Below are positions 43,501 through 54,296 of a stretch of 64,000 nucleotides of DNA, one piece after another; within the stretch, counting starts at the first letter, position 1, and each line of letters begins with the position of its first letter. The notes under the pieces were generated by a model. The model saw nothing but the letters and a program-made list of their open reading frames with translations. It searched no databases and had not been told where the DNA came from. Made by a program: the position numbers and the translations under genes. This stretch comes from Henricia sp. BOLD:AAB3569. Taxonomy: Eukaryota > Echinodermata > Asteroidea > Spinulosida > Echinasteridae. The stretch covers positions 186,001 through 250,000 of the forward strand of contig JBBELK010000096.1 of assembly GCA_037783545.1 (NCBI GenBank), read 5' to 3'.

Positions 43501-46500
43501 GGAGGTTTTGCGGTTCCAGAGAAATGTTACATTCAAGTCACAGGGAAAGAATGTAAATATAACCATTTATTATATATCAACGAATAATGCTAGCTACGAG
43601 CCTTTTGAACACTGCTTAGCACTGCCTTCGGGTCTATGTTCGAAGGAGCCTGTTTTTGCGACCTTACCTAGAATTAGAAACATGTTTCTGACTGATTCAA
43701 TCAACCAATGACAGGCGTGGGTTACGGACGCCGAAACTGTTCATTGGTTGATTCAGTAGAATGTTTTTATTCTGGTTATGCTCGCGAAAACAATCGGCCT
43801 AGTCGTCAGGTATACGTAGGCCCGATTTCACAAAACGACAATCACAAAGACTAAAACTGCATGCCCTCAAAAGAAGAAAGAATGGACGTAGGCCTAAATG
43901 TATCAAAATTGTGCAAAAGGTCAATGATGAAGTCATGATATAGTTTCACCACAGCTCTATATACCTTGACAGTCACCTGTACGTATAGGCCTATTGACCC
44001 CTTTCGAACACGTGCGAATATGCCATTTTGGGAGTCAAATAATGCTGAGTCATTGTGGAAGCAATGTGCGTGCGCGTTGTGTGTGTCTCTGGTGGACGTA
44101 ACGCAGTTTAGTTCACCAATGGGAGCCTCGGCATAGCGCGTTACGCGCGCTATGGACACACACAACGCGCGCGCACATTGCTTCCACAACGACGCGGCAT
44201 TGTTTTACTCCCAAAATGACGTCATTGGCACGAGCTCAATAGGTCTACAAGCAAATCTTGCAGGCCATTTAGCTTTTGTGAGGGTACCGGCGTAATTTCT
44301 GCTGACGCTAGTTGTGTGGGTGTGTATTTGTTTGTGTCTATATTTCAAACTATACATGCATATACCGGTAATAAACACATGGGTGGGACATTTTTGTACA
44401 CGCACATATCCTGACGAAATAAATCTGATACCAACGGAATTTCATGTCTTGAAACTAGTCACCGCTGCACAGTGGGCCAGGTGGGAATGCAAACTGCGCC
44501 AAAATAGGCAAATGGTGATTTTTTAATAATTAATAATTTTACATTTGTTAGGTTTTTGTGGGTCTATACAACTATTTTATAATAGAGGTAGGCCTAGGCC
44601 CTAATCACCATAACATTTCCAACTTCGAGTAATACCGTCTTAAACCCGACGAGAACATGAAAATCACGAGAAAAAAAGCATGTTACTTCTATAATATTTT
44701 AAACGGCCATTACGTCCGCTGTGTAAAATATAAAGTTATGAAAATTGGCTTGAAATTAAAGAACATCCATATTTAAGGACAATTAAATCGATGGCAATTT
44801 CACTTTTGTATTTCATCCGAAAAAACACGGACAAACACAGAATAATGTAAAAAAGTAGTGTGCTTTATTAAGTAACCCTGGAAATAATTCTTATTTTTCT
44901 TAAAAGCATAAAAACCCAAGAACATTATAAAACCAAATTTAGCTGCCACGACCTGCCACCGTGGAAGTTATGCTGTTTTTTGTAAAAACCCATACTGAAC
45001 TACTTGCGTGATTGACAGGTTGTATTCCCTCTTATGCATCTATTCACCTCGTCTGGCCTATATACCAGAGACACTTCCTAGGGCTCATAGAATCAATTGC
45101 CTTAAGGTTTGTCTAAAGTGAAAAGTTGAAACAAATTACCTGTCAATATTATATCGAGCATTATTTTTTAAATCCCCCATGCCTGCTTCGGGAGTTTGTT
45201 TTAAAACCGTATAGTTCATGCAAAAACACCCCTAATCAGAATTCCCTATTATAATGACATCACACTCATTTAAAAATATTAATATTGTATTCTATGGGTT
45301 TGAAAACCCTTAGAGGTTATTTTCCACGAAAACAGACGAATATTTAAATTTGGCGCACTTTCGTTTCATCCTGGCCCACTGTGCGCTTGAACGACTGTGG
45401 GTTCTGAATACAGAACAATATGTGAAAAGATCATCCTAAAGGCACACAGTGATACTATAACAACTAAATATTGATAATTTTGAGTGTCGACATTTTTGAA
45501 ACTGGAGCATTTTTTTAAAATTAAACGATATTCTTTTCTCCCCAGTGCACTCTTGTTATTATCAGGGCTATTCATAGCAGCCGCCTTATTGGTCAGTGTC
45601 AAGTCGATAGTTTTCCTCATTCAACGAAGCATCTTAGAAGCGGTAAGGACAGGTTAAAGACCCTGGTTTGTTTTTCTGAATGGATTTTGGTTTGTTGTGG
45701 TTTTTAACAATTCAATTCAAAACAATTCAATTCAACATTTCCCCATGTTGCCGTGAAATAAATTAAAACCTCCATTATTTTTAACAAAATACAGAAGCAA
45801 CAGTCAACGAAATGGGATTTTGTGCAAATGCAGATGTGACATTCAGTGTTTTTCAACAGATTTTCCAGAACCACACAAACATTCAAGGTAGAATCCCCCA
45901 AAGTTAGATTGTCAAGTGATTGTTTAGATCAAGAACTGTGTGCTAATGTCAAATTCAACAAGATCACTTTTAGGGACTGAGTGAAATGGGATAAATTGGC
46001 ATTTACAGTTGAAGGCAGAAGTGTAAATGCAACTGTATATGCAACCATGTGTTAAAACTGGTGTGCTTATAAACTTGCGTTGTCACCATCTTTGTAACAT
46101 GAACAGTCTTTACTTTGTGGAATTCCTCACGTGCATGCAGTACTTAAAAACATAGCTTGTACACCTTGATGATGGTAGTGGTGTACATGTATTTATACTT
46201 CTGACTACAACTGTACGTCCCCGTTAGCCTACATCAGTGACATTCATGTTGTCAAATAATTCAACATTGCCAAAGTCTCTCAAGACTGAAGACTCAAAAG
46301 TTATTACCATCATATCGAGCAACATCATATAAGTGACGACTTGCTGATCACGAATTGGCCATTTTTGAAATGAAGAAATGTCACACTCTGTGCCCCAACT
46401 TTGTGAAATGACCCAAATGTTTAAATTCAGCAGTAAAGACAACTGGGTCATTATTACAGCCTGTGATATAGGCTTATTCTGAAATACACACGCAGAAAAC

Positions 46501-49500
46501 ACACTATATTATACAATGTGCAAAATGTAATGAGAAAACCGTCCCATGGGTAAGGTAGGTAAGTCGTTTTTACGAGCCAATTGGCTCATTACGGCCGGTA
46601 CTCATCCCCGGTTTCCATGGCATGGGGTGACTATAGGACTAATTCTACATGTACTGATCCTCCTGGATGGGATGCCAGTCCATCGCAGGTCTACCCCCAG
46701 CAACTAGTTGGGTTTCCCCAACCGTATTTGCTGGTCCCCATTTAAACACCTGGGTGAAGAGAGACAACGTGGAGTGAAGTGTCTTGTCAACGCGGTGCAA
46801 TGGCTTGACCGAAAGTCCGACACGCTATCCACTAGACCACCACGGCTCCACCCATGGGTAAGGTACTTCGCCGTAAATGAGTACTAGTTGGGACCAAACA
46901 AAATTAGGTGTAACACTAAAGACTCTCTCACACACGGAAAAATCTCGGGCGCGAGCTTCAAGAGTTGGCAATTTCGGGAAACTCTTGGTAAAACCCTTGG
47001 TGTCACGGTGTATACGAGTATACTGCGAGCTTATACTATACGGGTTGGTTACGAGTCAGTTACGAATTTGATACGAGCCTGGCACGAGTACTACGAGTTT
47101 TACGAGTTAACTACGAGTTATTACGAATTACGCAGGAGTTTCCCAAGTAAGTCACTAGTTCACTTCGAGCTTTCCGAGCTTACTGCAAGTCAGTTACGAG
47201 TGTGGCACGAGTTTGGTACGAGTTACCCGACTTCGGCATTTTACGTTTGCATGCTGTTTTTCATATTCAAGCCAGCTATTTTCACGAATTAACAGCCTGT
47301 TTAAAGTGTTCCCATTTGTATACTAACAAGCGGGTTTGAAGATCGTACTAATTATTCCGGAGGAGGTCCGAGCAGGTATTTCACAAACACGGAGTTGACC
47401 ATATATTGGCACTATTCGCAGCTTCACTCGACATAAACTATAGTCAAAATAATGTAAATTAGTCACACGGGGCATAATTTTGACTAACTTTGACAAAGGT
47501 TAGTCAAAATGATGCCTCATATGACTAATTTACATTATTTTGACTGGTTTATGTTGAGAGTTAATTCAATTATCATATAGCCAGCCGCTATTGCATACTG
47601 ACTACACTGTTAAAAAAAATTATGTTCATTTACAGTACATTCATGTCAATTGGCATTATACATAGCGTACTGTTTTTGAACAGTACATTCTTGTTTTCTC
47701 TGTTTGCATACAGTAGACTCTACTGTTATTTGGAATTGTAAATTTACAGACGATAATTCTGTTTTTCAACAGACGACCAAGTGTTCGTTTTGTGCATGGT
47801 TTTGTTCTTTAACAAAGCCTTCTGTACAGAAACGATTTTATGTAACTGAACGAAGCAGTCCAGGTTATTGACGACTGTTTCTTGTTGCCCTTATTTACAG
47901 TTCACTTTTTTTGTATTGTAGATGTACCACACTTCATGGAAAATAAGTCGGCGTGTTTCTCTCAATTTCCTAGTTTTTATTTGCATGCCGGGGTGCAGTG
48001 GAGTTTCAACAGGGTGTACAGTATACCAAAAATGTAACCCGACCCATTGAAATACAGGAATACGATAAATTCAGGGGAAATTTCCGCCTGAATCTAGTGT
48101 ATTCCCGCACTTTGAGGCAGGTTACATGCTCCCGCATATCTCCACTGCAGGCAGTATTGCACGGCAAATAACACGCAAATAAAAACCAAAAAAATGTACG
48201 AAAATGCCGACTTGCCTTTCACGACATGTAGAGCAGCAAGTCGGCACTAAACTGAACAGTCTCCAGTACATATTTCGACATATAACGCCGACCAAAAGCT
48301 GTCATTTCGTACGAACGGCACAACTACAAAAAGCGCACTGCTCAGTTTGAATTTACTGCAGTGATTTCCCAGCATGCAACGTACTGGTACTCGCTATCAA
48401 CGCCGCGTAATTTCTGCCGCATACCAGGGAACATCGATGGGATAACAGAAGATCCTCTGTTACTAAACAGTAACATGGTTGTATTTTAACAGATGAAGAT
48501 TTAAAGTGTCTTGTTCCTGAACAAACCTGTAATTTAACATCAAATCGTCTGTAATCAAGCAGAACAATACGAAAGAACGTTTGTGCAATAACAACAGATT
48601 CAAAAAACAGTAAAAGTTACTCTTCGATTTTGACTTTTTCAACAGAAAAACACCTGTGACTCAACACATTTTTTTACAGTGTACGGTGCATATCGGTGGC
48701 CCTATATAGGGTACACCAATAAAAGTTTTGGAAAAGCATTAGCAAAGGCGCATAGAGCTGCGTATTTCGTGGCACGAATTTGGCGCGCGCGCATTGCTGA
48801 CGAGCCTGTGCCTTTAACATAAAGGTGTTATGGTATTTTACTGAAAGGCCCATTGTATCATTTTGCAGATGGAACTTTTACTAATTTTGCGAACAACGGC
48901 ATTATGAAAGACGGTATATAGACCGTGTAAGTCTCGTTTCGGGTCACACTTCCGGCCAGAGACCAGTCAGGAATGGCAATGGAACTTTAACGTTGTGGCG
49001 ATCTTCTTTGAATTACTACTTTACCGTACCACGTTTGTAAGCGCCCAAACACCAATACATGGAAAGGCACCTTAAACTCTATCGACTCATTAAATAAAAT
49101 GACGAAACGTTGTCGGAGTTTCTCACAAACAAATAAAAATGTTTGACCTTTTGTTTCCGGTTTGCAAGTACCTTTACGATGGCAGGCTCAGACTTAATTG
49201 GTGCATCTCAGAAATATTAATGTGACATTTCCACCCAAAGAGTATAGTGCTTCCTAAAATATAATAAAATGTATCTTAATATACCAATTCGTAGAGACCG
49301 GCTGCTTTATAGACCGTGTAAGTTGACCTCGAGAACGCGCGGGACTCCGCGAGACTCGTCGACTTCCGGAGACTTCGTATAGGAGCTTAACCACGTGCAG
49401 CAACCTTTTTTCCGGTACCATTTTGACACTACGTCAAAATTAGCAGTTTCATCTACCGATTCAGGGTCCACAGACTGTAAAAATTCTTAAAATCCCATTT

Positions 49501-52500
49501 AACACTTGTGAGAAAAGTTAATTGAGCAAAAAGTTTATAACATTTTAAATCTGACCCTTTATTTCCGTCTCTGAGATAAACTGGTAACCCTACACGTACA
49601 TGTAATATAAGAACCACACAGCCATGATAGCGCGTCGCTGGTAGTCCGCAAGTGGCGCAAATATTTTGTCGAAGTGTAGTTGGCGTGAATACGGTGCATT
49701 ATAATATGCTTGATTCGGCTTCAGACGGTCTTTGCGATTTCCGTCCTGACCATGTGTACTTTATTTGTTTGGGTTTTTGGTGTTGGTTTTATCTACTCTC
49801 AACAGAAGTGAACGTTCAAGTTGTTGTTCAAACCAGGTATTTTGTTAGCCACGTTAATATTTCTGAGATGCACCAAGCCTGAGCCTGCCCTTCGTAAAGG
49901 TACTTGCAAACCGGAAACAAAAGGTCAAACATTTGTATTTGTTTGTGACAAACTCGGACAACATTTTCTTCATTTTATTTAATGAATCGATAGATTTTAA
50001 GGGGCCTTTTCCATATATTGGTGTTTGGGCGCTTACAACGAAAGTGATAATTCAAAGAAGATCGTCACAACGTTAAAATCCTATTGCCATTCCCTGACTT
50101 GTCCCGGAAATGTGACCCGAAACGAGATTTGCACGGTATATTGGCACCCTTCTCGCCGATTGTGGGCTTAGTGTTGGTACTGAATGTGTCGTTCATTTTT
50201 TTAAGTTTGCGAGGAGTTTCGTCCAAGTTGGGCAAAGTTGCAGGTCCAATGCATGCATATTAATATTTGATCTTGGTAACTTGACCAAAGCTATTTTTTA
50301 CTAACATCGTACTATATACGAGTTGGGATTGTTTTTTTTTTTTACTTTTCTCAATTTGCGAAACAAACATTAACATAACTTCGACGTCATTATACGCTTT
50401 AAAGTTCACACATTCCTGAATTATTGTCACGAATGGCCACGACGTAAAACATATTAATGAATTGTAGTCTTGCCCCAAGGTTGAGATTTGTTGTCCTCTT
50501 TAGCGTAAGTGGCGCAGCGCGCAAATACGTAGGGGGACATCAAATCTCAGACTTAATTTTATATTGAGAAGCGCGGCAAGACTACGATTAATGATAACAA
50601 TTTTTACGTCGTGGCCAATCGTGGCACTAATAAATATTGACAGTGTGACCTAGGTTTTTTTTTTTTTTTTTTTAGTCCGTGTTCCGCACATTGTTTGAGT
50701 GGTTTGAGTCTAACATGGTAAACTAATTTTGTGGGTGCAATACTGTCCTTTATTTCCCTATGTGTGTCTCTAGGTAATTTCCACAACTTCATAATCCTAA
50801 ATTTAATGGAGAATAATAGAGTGTGTTCTTATTTGTGACCCAGGGGCCGATTTTACAAAGCGCTAAGACGCGTCTTAGGAAGGGCCACTCTTCTTATCTG
50901 TGGACGTTGTTATAGGAATTAGGACGCTTTGAACTTGTCTTAACTTTTATGAAATCGATCCCAGATCTCATTGTCAATTAAGAAGGGTTCGCCAATGGTT
51001 TGTTCCTCCACGCAGCGGAGTCAAAGTGTGACGCCAGTTGCCAGGTTATACTGGGTCTAAACATTCGCTGGTAATATAAAACGTCCAATGCTAAAGCGCA
51101 GGGAAACTTCACTGGTTTTAGTGTAGACCCAGTAACCTTGGTAAAACACAACGTTTTCACTATAGTATATATCATGGAGACCTATACTCTCCTGCCGCGG
51201 CTCAAAGTACAAGAAGTCTTTTTTTTTGCACCAGCGGCCATGTATGTTTTTGGGCAGGTTACAATGTAAACGAAGTGCTTACCCATGCCTGACGCAAGAT
51301 GGCCGCTCATGGGCAAACGGCTTATTGCAGAAAACCATATAAACTGTTTATTTTGTTACATTACTAATATAGGAACTGTCCCTGTACATCGTATCGCTTG
51401 TTGCCGTGGTATGCAGTATACTGCTCGTCGTGGGGAAAATGTACGTCGGACTCAAACTCCAAAGCAAAACGGTTATCAGCGATGGTGAGTTGACAGATTG
51501 ATATTCACGCTCTCTCACACAAATCATTTCAATAATTGTGAGCATAGCCTACATAAAATATACCAATTTTAAAGCCCCAATACATCATTTGCAGTTACCC
51601 AAAATTTTACTTCACGAGTTGACAAGAAAAAAACTGACTATAAAAGTGTTGATATAGCAATGTTAACAAACACCACATGATTTTTTGTTTCTGGGTAAAA
51701 TGGTACCTTTGTGGGCGAAATTGCCAATTGAAGGTGGTTTTTACCATTCATTCATACACTAAAACCTTGCATGGATTGTTAAGGTTTCCTACATACTGTA
51801 TCTATGTTTACGCTGAAATACAAGGCAGTTTATCAACATTACTCTTTACAGTTATGTAAAGTGCTCCTGTTTTTAAACGTTTCCAATCATGTACTCTGTC
51901 TGGTATTAAATCATGTACTATCATATGGCATCACCTTCAGAGGCGGATCCAGCCTCATTAAAATACAGAAATACAATGGAGTTCAGGGGGTCCTGTATTC
52001 CAAAGAGGCTGGATCCGCCACTGACCTTTGAGATAAGTTGGAATCGGCGTCGAATGGGCGTCGTACATTTATGTACCTCGGGAATTGTGCTCTTCTCATC
52101 CAAAACATTCGGACGCCCGTTTAAAATAAGTTTGGCCCCCGTTATAAGAAATGAAATCCCGGCTACCTGTCTGTTTATAATGATTTGACAGGTTACAGTT
52201 CTCTAGCATGCGGTGTGGGAGCGACGGCCGTAATAGTCAGCGCTTACGTGGAAACTATCAACATCAACATCTACTACCTGGATGATATCGTTGGGCTGGC
52301 TATAGGTGCTTTGCTTATGGGTTATGGTATCAGGTAAAGTTTGCAAATTCTTCCTTGTCATTCCGCAAGCAGAAAATCCAGTAACATGTAGTCTCCTGTT
52401 GAGTACCTTTCAAAGTAGATTCGTTTTTCGCTTCAGTCCTGACAATTTGGCTGATGCAAAGCTGTGTTAGCCATGGCAACAGAACAAAATCACTTATTTG

Positions 52501-53792
52501 ACACTGCAAATCTGGCGAATTTCGTCTGTAGCCGTTGCTGGCATATTTTGCATCCGCGTGCTTTAAAGGATACTGAACGTTTAATCTGGATTACTGATAA
52601 CTGTACAATAATCAGTCCGACATAGATCTTATCCATTGGCGCGGCGGCCATGACAGGGGGAAAATTTTCATATTTGTGTGGCAATAGATCCACAAAGTGT
52701 CTATTTGTGCATGGCGCACGGTGACAATGACTGGCCCTTGTCATGGCTGCCCGTGCAACGGGTCTATACGCTATACAATCAGTGCAACCAATTCGCTCCG
52801 TAATTAGCTTTCAAGATAGATCATGAAAGGTAAAAGGCCCATACAGAAGCATGATACAAAAGGCTAGGATAGAAAATAGGATTAAATACAGTTACCAAAT
52901 ATCTATACTCTATCCTGCAAAATTTAAACGTCTCAAGTTCCCAACGTACGCTTATAGTTTCAATTTAGTTCAACCACGTACTAGTTGTTACGTCACTTTT
53001 CAGAAAAGCATATATCGATCATAAGAATCCACAGCTGCTTTATGGTGACTGAAGAGATATAACGTAACGCAGTCTTCGTTTTAGTCATAAAAGCACGAAT
53101 GCATGCTGTTTTCATAAAATATCTTTCCTTGCAAACCTCATGTGGTCTGGGGTCCCGCCACCATCAGGTATCAGACCAACAATCAGGTTCATTGGCAGTC
53201 TAAGAAACCAATAATTTTGAAGCACACCCTGTGGTTTTGTTCCTTTTACAGGCGTAAGCACGCACCACTTTGAATGGAGTCTTTCCAATTGGCAATTATC
53301 GTTCACACAGCATTCTAGGATAGTGCGATTAAAGCACTCACATTGTCCATTCCCAGGCGGGTGATACACGGCACCCTTTTGACTGTGTAGTTTCTGTGAG
53401 GGTGGGTCGATGGGGCAATTGTAGAGATTGTTTTAAATTGTGACGTCAGTTGACATGGTAAATGGGTCTAAATAGTCGCTGGTAATCCAAAACGCCCATT
53501 GCTAAATTGCAGGGGAACGGTTCCCTGGTTTTACCATGAACAACAGACAAAGGGTTTTTACTTGATTACCCTATTTGCACGGATGATAGTTAAAGCGGTT
53601 TGATGAAGTGATCCACACCATCGGAATCATAATACTTGTATATATTGTATTGCTCTAGCGTATCCATTAGGTAGCATATATGCTATTTGTGCAATATATT
53701 AACTGATGATTTTGGTGCACTGTCATTAACTTAAAAATTCATTTTTTTACAGCTTGCTTGTGTCCAATTTCCGAAGGTCGGCAGATTTGTGA
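40429..53792 (+). CDS. TMEM163: TMEM163-like zinc transporter, eight-exon gene
   Basis: TMEM163 is a cation diffusion facilitator-type membrane protein that moves zinc and sits in synaptic-vesicle, lysosomal or plasma membranes of vertebrate cells. The exons 40429-40501, 42755-42889, 43222-43265, 43458-43552, 45546-45642, 51373-51484, 52192-52333 and 53753-53792 join in phase into 245 codons plus TGA. Six hydrophobic segments lie at about residues 49-69, 78-101, 117-140, 150-175, 190-208 and 217-236. Segment 2 has LDALLDVATS with Asp86 and Asp90, at the positions proposed to bind zinc in TMEM163. Residues 184-186 are the family SDG before segment 5. Human TMEM163 has 289 residues; the N-terminal cytoplasmic part is shorter here. 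The gene follows CFAP65 on the same strand about 15.7 kb downstream. Confidence 0.9.
40600..40745. repeat. Dispersed intronic repeat, F1-related
   Basis: It shares CATACATGGATTTGTCAAG and AACAGTTTACCAATCATGTA with the segments at 10.83-11.4, 42.25 and 51.6-51.9 kb. It is a partial copy. Confidence 0.55.
40748..41035 (+). repeat. tRNA-related SINE
   Basis: TCGTGATCAAAGGATTACGG followed by GTTCGAGCCCCACT matches an anticodon arm and B box. The core GTCCGTGGGCAAGACACTTA is a variant of the one at 19330-19681. It lies in intron 1 of the TMEM163-like gene. Confidence 0.7.
41326..42242. other. TMEM163-like intron 1, no recognised feature
   Basis: No element boundaries or coding similarity could be supported. 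The segment just before it, 41222-41325, is the plus-strand partner of the dispersed repeat at 30700-30790. Confidence 0.4.
42243..42640. repeat. Dispersed intronic repeat, F1-related, reverse orientation
   Basis: It begins GGTAGAGTACATGATTGGTA, the inverted F1 end, and continues with AAAAATCCATTCATGGC and TTGGACAGAAATAAATTCAT. The last block also occurs at 26-60 of the window, so the window opens inside another copy of this family. Confidence 0.6.
42755..42889 (+). CDS. TMEM163: TMEM163-like exon 2
   Basis: The 135 nt run from TCACAG|CAAGCC to TTTCG|GTAAAC. A short acidic region precedes the first transmembrane segment, AVLFLAWASVAVLFILAITS. Confidence 0.88.
43025..43100 (-). repeat. Degenerate tRNA-derived SINE head
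   Basis: On the minus strand it reads GGTCGAGTGGTTAAAGAAGC with the B-box GATTCGAGTCC (degenerate). It resembles the heads at 10490 and 14655. Confidence 0.6.
43222..43265 (+). CDS. TMEM163: TMEM163-like exon 3 (44-nt small exon)
   Basis: TTAAACAG|TTATCT to TTGGG|GTAAGT. It encodes VISQQTGSVALFGFG, the loop after segment 1 and the start of segment 2, as in TMEM163. The phase is consistent on both sides. Confidence 0.85.
43458..43552 (+). CDS. TMEM163: TMEM163-like exon 4
   Basis: TTTCAG|TTGGAT to AGAAT|GTAAAT. It encodes LDALLDVATSLVVVWRF with the two metal-site aspartates, followed by the polar loop CGSREMLHSSHRER. Confidence 0.92.
43990..44243. mobile_element. Palindromic MITE, about 254 bp
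   Basis: CCTATTGA at the left is mirrored by TCAATAGG at the right. The arms include GCCATTTTGGGAGTCAAATA and GTGGAAGCAATGTGCGTGCG with matching inverse copies, and the centre is rich in GCGCGC. It lies in intron 4 of the TMEM163-like gene. Confidence 0.75.
44244..45545. other. TMEM163-like intron 4, no recognised feature
   Basis: AT-rich sequence after the MITE. I see no coding similarity and no supported element boundary up to the next acceptor. Confidence 0.4.
45546..45642 (+). CDS. TMEM163: TMEM163-like exon 5
   Basis: CCCCAG|TGCACT to AAGCG|GTAAGG. It completes a split Ile codon and encodes segment 3, ALLLLSGLFIAAALLVSVKS, with a short amphipathic tail QRSILEA. Confidence 0.9.
46558..46850 (-). 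repeat. tRNA-derived SINE with perfect 15-bp target duplication
   Basis: CCCATGGGTAAGGTA is present at 46543-46557 and again at 46851-46865. On the minus strand the insert begins TGGAGCCGTGGTGGTCTAGT, a tRNA-like A-box head. It continues with GACAAGACACTTCACTCC, a tail core related to other SINEs here. The exact duplication fixes both ends and suggests a fairly recent insertion. Confidence 0.88.
47005..47240 (+). repeat. Cluster of TACGAGTT-type repeats
   Basis: TACGAGT or a one-base variant (CACGAGT, TGCGAGC, TTCGAGC) recurs more than ten times at irregular 9-20-base spacing. It is imperfect and not a clean tandem array. Confidence 0.65.
47432..47553. repeat. Palindrome, about 60-bp arms
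   Basis: CATAAACTATAGTCAAAATA on the left pairs with TATTTTGACTGGTTTATG on the right, and arms continue through AATGTAAATTAGTCA and its inverse. It is probably a palindromic MITE. Confidence 0.8.
47605..48681. mobile_element. 1.08-kb element with CACTGT ends, TA-flanked
   Basis: CACTGTTAAAAAAA at the left and TTTTTTTACAGTG at the right are inverted. TA flanks both (47603-47604 and 48682-48683). Inside are inverted blocks around GGAAAATAAGTCGGC and GCCGACTTGC. No transposase is present. CACTG ends occur in several DNA transposon groups, so the superfamily is open. Confidence 0.65.
48914..50142. mobile_element. Foldback element with ~300-bp inverted arms
   Basis: The left arm 48914-49222 and right arm about 49852-50142 are inverse copies with moderate divergence. 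Paired blocks include TCTCGTTTCGGGTCACA, TTTGACCTTTTGTTTCCGGT and ATCTCAGAAATATTAA. The 630-bp centre has another TATAGACCGTGTAAGT block, so it may itself be composite. It lies in intron 5 of the TMEM163-like gene. Confidence 0.75.
50838..51170. repeat. Short hairpin element followed by dispersed repeat
   Basis: 50838-50962 has ends GGGGCCGATTTTACAAAG and TATGAAATCGATCCC, a degenerate MITE of the GATTTCAC class. 50980-51170 shares TGGGTCTAAA and CGCTGGTAATATAAAACG with 53440-53560. Confidence 0.5.
51373..51484 (+). CDS. TMEM163: TMEM163-like exon 6
   Basis: AATATAG|GAACTG to GATG|GTGAGT, 112 nt. It encodes segment 4, LSLYIVSLVAVVCSILLVVG, and the loop LKLQSKTVISDG, which aligns with the family SRALITDG before segment 5. 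Confidence 0.9.
51590..51910. repeat. Dispersed intronic repeat (copy near 10.68-10.9 kb)
   Basis: AAATGGTACCTTTGTGGGCG, GAAGGTGGTTTTTACCATTC and TTGCATGGATTG match 10760-10845 closely. The end CAATCATGTACTCTGTC is the F1 terminus. It is one long copy of the family described at 10902. Confidence 0.6.
51943..52020. repeat. Inverted repeat around a GGCGGATCCAGCCTC arm
   Basis: GGCGGATCCAGCCTC and its reverse complement GAGGCTGGATCCGCC enclose about 48 bp containing GAGTTCAGGGGGTCC. It is probably a minimal element. Confidence 0.65.
52192..52333 (+). CDS. TMEM163: TMEM163-like exon 7
   Basis: TTGACAG|GTTACA to ATCAG|GTAAAG, 142 nt. It encodes YSSLACGVGATAVIVSAYVE (segment 5), an INIYYLDDIVG loop and segment 6, matching the vertebrate order SILLSAEVF..WYLDGSIGVLIG. 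Confidence 0.9.
52334..53111. other. TMEM163-like intron 7, 5' part
   Basis: No supported feature. The 3' part of this intron holds the gypsy integrase remnant. Confidence 0.4.
53112..53400 (-). pseudogene. Ty3/gypsy-type integrase remnant
   Basis: On the minus strand the frame reads AVYHPPGNGQCECFNRTI, the hallmark of the integrase core just before the catalytic Glu region (usual form YHPQGNGQ.ER.NRT). Further on come LRLPMNLIVGLIPD and PDHMRFARK, like the P..LM.GR.P...D segment. No long terminal repeats or other domains are found nearby, so it is an isolated dead fragment. Confidence 0.8.
53753..53792 (+). CDS. TMEM163: TMEM163-like terminal exon 8
   Basis: TTTTACAG|CTTGCT. It encodes LLVSNFRRSADL and a TGA stop at 53790-53792. 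This is the end of segment 6 with a basic tail, shorter than the vertebrate C-terminus. Confidence 0.85.
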
Positions 53793-54071
53793 TAAAACTA
53801 GATTGGCGTTTTTGATGCAAGAGACCGTGTGCTGTACTTCGTTCTTCTACGCCGTCCGTCTATCGTAGAAGCTCACTGTTATGATGTGGCAGTCGTCAAC
53901 CAATTTTAATGTCAAAGATGCAACATAATGTAACATTTCAAAAGTGACGGTAAAATTTATCAGTGCCCTCTGTTTCGCATCTGTCGTACGATGTACGACA
54001 ACTTTGGGGTGTTTTCACTGAAAATTCATTGCTACATTTTTGACATCTCTGTTAAAACTTGGTCAGTTTGC

Positions 54072-54077
54072 AATAAA
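54072..54077 (+). terminator. Polyadenylation signal AATAAA for the TMEM163-like gene
   Basis: AATAAA lies 280 bp after the stop codon, followed by a T- and G-containing stretch. It is a reasonable 3' end for the gene. Confidence 0.55.
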
Positions 54078-54296
54078 AGTCTATGTATACATATATGCAA
54101 AACTGCTGCTGATTACCAAATGGGAACCCTGAAAAATATAAAAATTAATTATCCAAACTTAGTATTTAATGTGATCACCTGCTTTTTTTCTATTACTGAA
54201 AACTACTTTGAATGTGCAATCTCGAGTACCATTTTGAAGATTTTGGCAAAAAAAATATATATATATATGTCCACAGAAACTTTCTTCTTTTAAATT

